Source: Acidobacteriota bacterium
GTDB lineage: Bacteria > Acidobacteriota > Terriglobia > Bryobacterales > Bryobacteraceae
Direction of reading: 5' to 3'
DNA: 44,765 nt
Assembly: GCA_018268935.1 (NCBI GenBank)
Contig: JAFDVS010000030.1
Coordinates: 1-44,765, forward strand
Part shown: piece by piece, positions 41,262 through 44,765 of the stretch
Position numbering within the stretch: the first letter of the stretch is position 1
Layout: each line of letters opens with the position of its first letter
Notes under the pieces: generated by a model
Database searches by the model: none
Seen by the model: the letters and a program-made list of their open reading frames with translations, nothing else
What the model was told of the DNA's origin: nothing
Made by a program: the position numbers and the translations under genes

Positions 41262-41870
41262 TTCGAGCAGGTGGCCGAGTTTCTCTTTCTTCGTGCGCAG
41301 ATAATCTTCCGTGGTGTCGAGGGGCGGGGCGATGCAGGGGACGCGCTCGGCGACATGAACGCCGGCTCTTTCAAGCGCCTCGATCTTCTCCGGATTGTTG
41401 GAGAGGAGGCGCACACTGAAGAGCCCAAGATGACGGAGGATGGCTCCCGGCAGTTCGTAGTTACGGAGATCGGCTTCAAAGCCGAGGGCCTGATTGGCCT
41501 CGACGGTGTCGGCGCCTTCGTCCTGGAGGGCGTAGGCACGGAGCTTGTTGATGAGCCCGATTCCCCGCCCTTCCTGCATTTCGTAGATCAGGACCCCACG
41601 GCCCTCGGCGGCAATCTGCTTTAGGGAGAGCTCCAGTTGGGAGCGGCAATCGCAGCGGAGGCTGTGGAAGACATCGCCGGTGAGGCATTGGGAGTGGATG
41701 CGGACCAGGGGCGGTTCGCTGCGGTTGAGATCGCCCATGATGAGCACAGCGGCTTCTTCCACACGGTCTGCGTAGTGGCCCTGAAAGCCACAGATGCGGA
41801 ATTGGCCAAAGCGCGAGGGGAAATCGGCCTCGGCGGCCTTTTCGATACGGAACGATGCAGCTGGAGTCAT
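41253..41870 (-). CDS. ribA: GTP cyclohydrolase II RibA
   Basis: About 205 residues from ATG 41870. An in-frame ATG at 41912 overlaps the -10-like TATAAT and is less likely; readings beyond it run through the promoter. The enzyme opens GTP to 2,5-diamino-6-ribosylamino-pyrimidinone phosphate, the first step of riboflavin synthesis. Signs: zinc-binding cysteines in [14 protein letters not shown], the [26 protein letters not shown] active-site region and FEADLRNY. It is the stand-alone RibA form, with no DHBP synthase (RibB) domain. No FMN riboswitch or other rib gene is nearby. Confidence 0.92.
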   Translation of the reverse strand: [205 protein letters not shown]

Positions 41871-41908
41871 GGATCGATGTTGCAGATGAACAGCGGCGGG
41901 CTGTAATT

Positions 41909-41920
41909 CCATTATAATGG
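41909..41920. promoter_or_regulatory. Palindromic -10-like site shared by divergent genes
   Basis: A perfect 12-bp palindrome, CCATTATAATGG, gives a consensus TATAAT on both strands (41913-41918 on +, 41916-41911 on -). It lies between ribA (ATG 41870) and the histidine kinase (ATG 42029). No good -35 element stands at 16-18 nt on either strand. Confidence 0.4.
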
Positions 41921-42028
41921 GCTTCTCAGAAACACGCGCAAAACGGAGCCCGCCCGCGCCATGAATGAGTGGCGTGTTCCTCTGTACTGGCAGCGCGGCG
42001 CGTGCCCTTTGCGCCTCTCGGACCGGCG

Positions 42029-43339
42029 ATGCTTGAACAATATCTCGTAATCCTGTTTGTGAAGCTCGCTGTTTCGGCTTCGCTGGCCAGTGTTCTGGCA
42101 CGGCCGGCGTTCGTGCAGCGCATGCTCCTCGAAGAAGAGCGAACGCTGGAACAGCGATTCCGGCTCGCGCTGCTATTCTCTATCGTTTTTGGGACGAGCG
42201 TGGCGATGCGTGTGCTCAGCCGCAATAGTTATCAGGCGGTTGACCTCGGGTTGGAAGGCTGCCTGCTGTGCGGGATGATTGGGGGGTACGTCGCGGGGCT
42301 GGCGAGCGGCATTCTTATCTCGGTGCCGGCGATGCTGCATGGGGAATTCCTGGCGATGCCGTTGTGCGCGGGCGTTGGAGTAGTGGGGGGGCTGTTGCGG
42401 GACCTCGCCCCTGATAAAGAAGAGATCTGGCGGATGTCGCCCTTTTTCGGGTTGGGGATCGTAAAGATCCTGAAGGGGCCTTCGGGCCGCTACCGCTTTC
42501 TGTTTCACCTCTCCTTTCTGCTGACGGTGCTGTTTGGTGAGTTTCTGCTGGTAAACCTGGGGCGGCTTTTCGGGAAGGAGTTTGTGTTCGTGCTGTATCC
42601 GGAGAATCCGGGCACGGGCAGCGTCGTCGCGACTTACATGACTACGCTGCTGGCGGTGATTCTGCCACTGAAGGTGTGGAACAATACACGGAACGAGCGG
42701 AAGTTGGAAGTACAGGTGGCGCTACTTACAGAGGCCAGGCTGGCGGCACTGACGCGCCAGATCAATCCGCACTTTCTGTTCAACACGCTGAATTCGGTTT
42801 CGTCGTTGATCCGCACGAATCCGGAGCAGGCGCGCAAGATGGTGTACAAGCTGTCGAACATTTTGCGGCGGCTGCTGCGGAAGCAGGAGAATTTCTCTTC
42901 GATGCGCGAGGAGCTGAGCTTCATTGAGGATTACCTGTCCATTGAACTGGTGCGCTTTGGGGAGAAGCTGCGGGTATTAAAAGAGGTGGATGCATCGACG
43001 CTGGACGTACTGGTGCCGAGCATGGTTTTACAGCCGATTGTGGAAAACAGCATCAAACATGGATTAGGGCCCAAGGTAGAAGGCGGGACGATCCGGCTGA
43101 CGAGCCGCACCGCGGGCAGCCGGCTGCTGATCAGCGTCGAAGACGACGGTGTAGGGATCCCCGAAGAGAAGCTCGCCAATCTATTTGAACAAGGAATAGG
43201 AGTAAGCAACGTGAACGAACGGCTCAAGGTTTTATATGGGAATGACTTCCGGCTGAGCATTCATAGCAAGCCGGGGGAAGGGACGCGGACGGAGATTGAG
43301 ATCCCCCAACTCAACGCGGCCCTCACAGCGGTATCCTAG
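42029..43339 (+). CDS. LytS/YehU-type sensor histidine kinase
   Basis: About 436 residues from ATG 42029. GTG 41969 would add an unlikely hydrophilic leader. The first half is a multi-pass membrane sensor of the 5TM-5TMR_LYT kind (LYLVILFVKLAV..., with DLGLEGCLLCGMIGGYVAGLASGILISVPAML). The second half is a His_kinase (PF06580) unit: QINPHFLFNTLNSVSSLIR with phospho-acceptor H248, the LSNILRRLLRK and PSMVLQPIVENSIKHGL N-box, and the EDDGVGI ATP lid. Such kinases usually partner with LytTR response regulators. None is in the window, so it is an orphan here. It runs 10 nt ahead of a methyltransferase gene. Confidence 0.9.
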   Translation: MLEQYLVILFVKLAVSASLASVLARPAFVQRMLLEEERTLEQRFRLALLFSIVFGTSVAMRVLSRNSYQAVDLGLEGCLLCGMIGGYVAGLASGILISVPAMLHGEFLAMPLCAGVGVVGGLLRDLAPDKEEIWRMSPFFGLGIVKILKGPSGRYRFLFHLSFLLTVLFGEFLLVNLGRLFGKEFVFVLYPENPGTGSVVATYMTTLLAVILPLKVWNNTRNERKLEVQVALLTEARLAALTRQINPHFLFNTLNSVSSLIRTNPEQARKMVYKLSNILRRLLRKQENFSSMREELSFIEDYLSIELVRFGEKLRVLKEVDASTLDVLVPSMVLQPIVENSIKHGLGPKVEGGTIRLTSRTAGSRLLISVEDDGVGIPEEKLANLFEQGIGVSNVNERLKVLYGNDFRLSIHSKPGEGTRTEIEIPQLNAALTAVS

Positions 43340-43349
43340 ATAGACGCTC

Positions 43350-44042
43350 ATGCAGAACCTGATCAAGACTGCGGTGCTTTCTGCGGGTCTCGAGGACCGG
43401 CTGCCCGTAACGATTGCCGAACGGACGAAGAAGGTCTACGACCGTCTTTCGTCCATCTATCATTTCTCGACGATGTTCTTTCACCAGCGGGCCCACCGCT
43501 GCGCGTTGGCGCAATCCGGCATCCGCGACGGCATGCGAGTGCTGGAGATTGCGACGGGTTCAGGGGAGATGTTCCGGCGGCTGGTGAAAGCCAATCCGCG
43601 GGGAACGACGATCGGGTTGGATCTATCGCCGAAGATGGCGGCGCGCACGCAACGGGAAGTGAACCGCGACTATCCGGGGGCGCATGCACATTGCCAGGCG
43701 GTGGATGCGAGGCACCTGCCGTTCCGGCAGGAAACCTTCGATGCGGTGATCTGCTGTTATCTGCTGGAGCTATTGAGCCAGGAGGACATTCTGCGCACGT
43801 TGGCGGAAGTGAAGCGGGTGCTGCGTCCTTCGGGGACTTTCACGCTTGTTCTGATCGGCGAAAACACGGAGCTGTTCAACACGTTCTACCATATCGGGGG
43901 AACGATGGTTCCCGCCTTCTGGGGGAGGCAGGTAGAAAACAAAGTGCCTGCGATGTTGCACGATTTCGAATTCCGGATAGAGCACGATCACACGGTGCGG
44001 CAGACGGGGTATCCTTCGCGGGTATTGACCGCGCGCAAGTAA
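43350..44042 (+). CDS. Class I SAM-dependent methyltransferase (UbiE-like)
   Basis: About 230 residues. Motif I RVLEIATGSGEM (about residues 60-72), GLDLSPKMAARTQREV, the AHCQAVDARHLPFRQETFDAVICCYLLELL motif II/III region and VKRVLRPSGTFTLV are the UbiE/Coq5-like Methyltransf_11 pattern. The acceptor is unknown: quinone, lipid or small molecule. It lies 10 nt after the histidine kinase and 1 nt ahead of the VTT protein, suggesting a three-gene transcript. Confidence 0.85.
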   Translation: MQNLIKTAVLSAGLEDRLPVTIAERTKKVYDRLSSIYHFSTMFFHQRAHRCALAQSGIRDGMRVLEIATGSGEMFRRLVKANPRGTTIGLDLSPKMAARTQREVNRDYPGAHAHCQAVDARHLPFRQETFDAVICCYLLELLSQEDILRTLAEVKRVLRPSGTFTLVLIGENTELFNTFYHIGGTMVPAFWGRQVENKVPAMLHDFEFRIEHDHTVRQTGYPSRVLTARK

Positions 44043-44672
44043 GTGGCACCACACAGAAAGAAGCTGGCGCTGGCGGTGGGGGTATTGTTCGTGCTGATCC
44101 TGGCGCCGTTCGCCCTGTGGGAAGATCCGATGAACGCGTGGGCGGATGCGATGCTTCAGGCGCAGCGGAGCCGTGGGTGGTCGTTCGGTGTGATTGTTCT
44201 GCTGCTGGTCTCCGATATCGTATTGCCGATTCCATCGAGCATCGTGAGCACTTCCTCGGGGTACCTGTTGGGATTCGGACTGGGGCTGGCCGCGGGCTGG
44301 ACGGGGATGACATTGGCGTGTCTGGGCGGGTATGCGTTGGGGCGTTATGCGGGCAAGAGGTTGCTGAGCCGGTTGTTGAGCGCGGAAGACATGGCGCTCG
44401 CGAAGCGCGACTTTGAGCAACGCGGGGACATGATGCTTGCGGTTTCGCGTCCGGTGCCGATGCTGGCGGAAGCGAGCGTCATTATGGCAGGGGCATTGGC
44501 GCGCCCATTTTCCAGATTCTTCGTAGTGACGGGGCTGGCGAATTTCGGCATATCGCTGGTATACGCAGCGGCGGGAGCTTATTCGGCGGGAGTGGATTCG
44601 TTTCTGCTGGCTTTTATCGCGGCGATGGGGTTGCCGTGGTTGTACGGGCGGCTGCGTCGGAGAGCGGCCTGA
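44043..44672 (+). CDS. VTT/DedA-type membrane protein
   Basis: About 209 residues with a GTG start immediately at the previous stop. After an N-terminal TM helix (LALAVGVLFVLILAPFALW) comes a VTT-like (SNARE-associated/TVP38) core: SDIVLPIPSSIVSTSSGYLLGFGLGLAAGWTGMTLACLGGYALGRYAGKRL, with re-entrant-loop prolines, and RPVPMLAEASVIMAGALARPFSRFFVVTGLAN. Proteins of this superfamily include lipid flippases such as UptA and PopT that recycle undecaprenyl phosphate or phosphatidylethanolamine. Which lipid it moves cannot be told. A co-transcribed methyltransferase is upstream. Confidence 0.8.
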   Translation: MAPHRKKLALAVGVLFVLILAPFALWEDPMNAWADAMLQAQRSRGWSFGVIVLLLVSDIVLPIPSSIVSTSSGYLLGFGLGLAAGWTGMTLACLGGYALGRYAGKRLLSRLLSAEDMALAKRDFEQRGDMMLAVSRPVPMLAEASVIMAGALARPFSRFFVVTGLANFGISLVYAAAGAYSAGVDSFLLAFIAAMGLPWLYGRLRRRAA

Positions 44673-44741
44673 GCGCCCTGCCGGACAGTTTTATCCTGCT
44701 ATCATAAAAGCGTCCCCCCTTCAGGAGAGACTTAATCCATT

Positions 44742-44765
44742 ATGGCTATCAAAGTAGGTATCAAT
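44742..44765 (+). CDS. gapA: Glyceraldehyde-3-phosphate dehydrogenase, first eight codons only
   Basis: The open frame from ATG 44742 reads MAIKVGIN and is cut by the window edge. That is exactly the start of type I glyceraldehyde-3-phosphate dehydrogenase (which continues GFGRIGR in the family). AGGAGA at 44723-44728 can serve as ribosome site, 13 nt upstream. With only eight residues the call rests on this signature. Confidence 0.7.

Noticed and set aside
41871..42028. An FMN riboswitch upstream of ribA
   Set aside because: The region is too short on the ribA side (about 40 nt) and shows none of the conserved riboswitch junction sequence.

Overview
The window looks like a chromosomal segment of an Acidobacteriota bacterium, most likely of the Solibacteres/Bryobacterales type. 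This rests on the gene families seen, not on a marker gene: an Oar-like TonB receptor with an N-terminal carboxypeptidase-regulatory domain, planctomycete-type cytochrome (PSD1) proteins paired with DUF1501 proteins, PQQ dehydrogenases with multi-heme partners, a CRTAC1/UnbV repeat protein and a REP-associated transposase. DNA is GC rich, and the + strand carries more G than C whichever strand is coding, so it is probably the leading strand.

Left part (1-10.2 kb, all +): a YkuD-fold L,D-transpeptidase-like protein, then a secreted module of PSD1 cytochrome, DUF1501 protein, CBM9-like protein, a fused diheme-cytochrome/PQQ dehydrogenase, and a split version of the same pair (diheme cytochrome c plus PQQ dehydrogenase). 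Most junctions overlap by 4 nt or are a few nt apart. The module probably oxidises alcohols or polysaccharide-derived sugars in the periplasm.

Middle part (10.2-17.3 kb): a TMTC-like membrane/TPR protein and a GT2-GtrA glycosyltransferase run on +, followed by a RAYT transposase that appears frameshifted. Facing it on - is an overlapping four-gene operon (unknown protein, GMC oxidoreductase, NAD-dependent epimerase/dehydratase, methyltransferase). A family of REP-like hairpins (four loci, five hairpins) is found here and at 0.66 and 5.6 kb. One copy abuts the RAYT stop codon.

17.2-26 kb: thiG (-), a lone DUF1501 gene (+) with a recognisable promoter, a membrane protein, a sulfatase, a DUF952 protein, an anchored beta-sandwich-like protein, a small unknown protein, a Tat-exported unknown protein and a seven-repeat FG-GAP/UnbV protein. 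26-32.7 kb (-): TonB receptor, TPR protein and GNAT acetyltransferase in one run behind a TTGACA promoter, and a peptidase-MA-like TPR protein.

Right part (32.7-44.8 kb): rpoN-hpf-rapZ (no ptsN), a FitAB/VapBC-type toxin-antitoxin pair, a second PSD1-DUF1501 pair, ribA (-) diverging from a LytS-type histidine kinase, a methyltransferase, a VTT/DedA-type membrane protein, and the first eight codons of gapA at the edge. No rRNA, tRNA, CRISPR or phage gene was recognised, and no gap over 300 bases lacks a gene.
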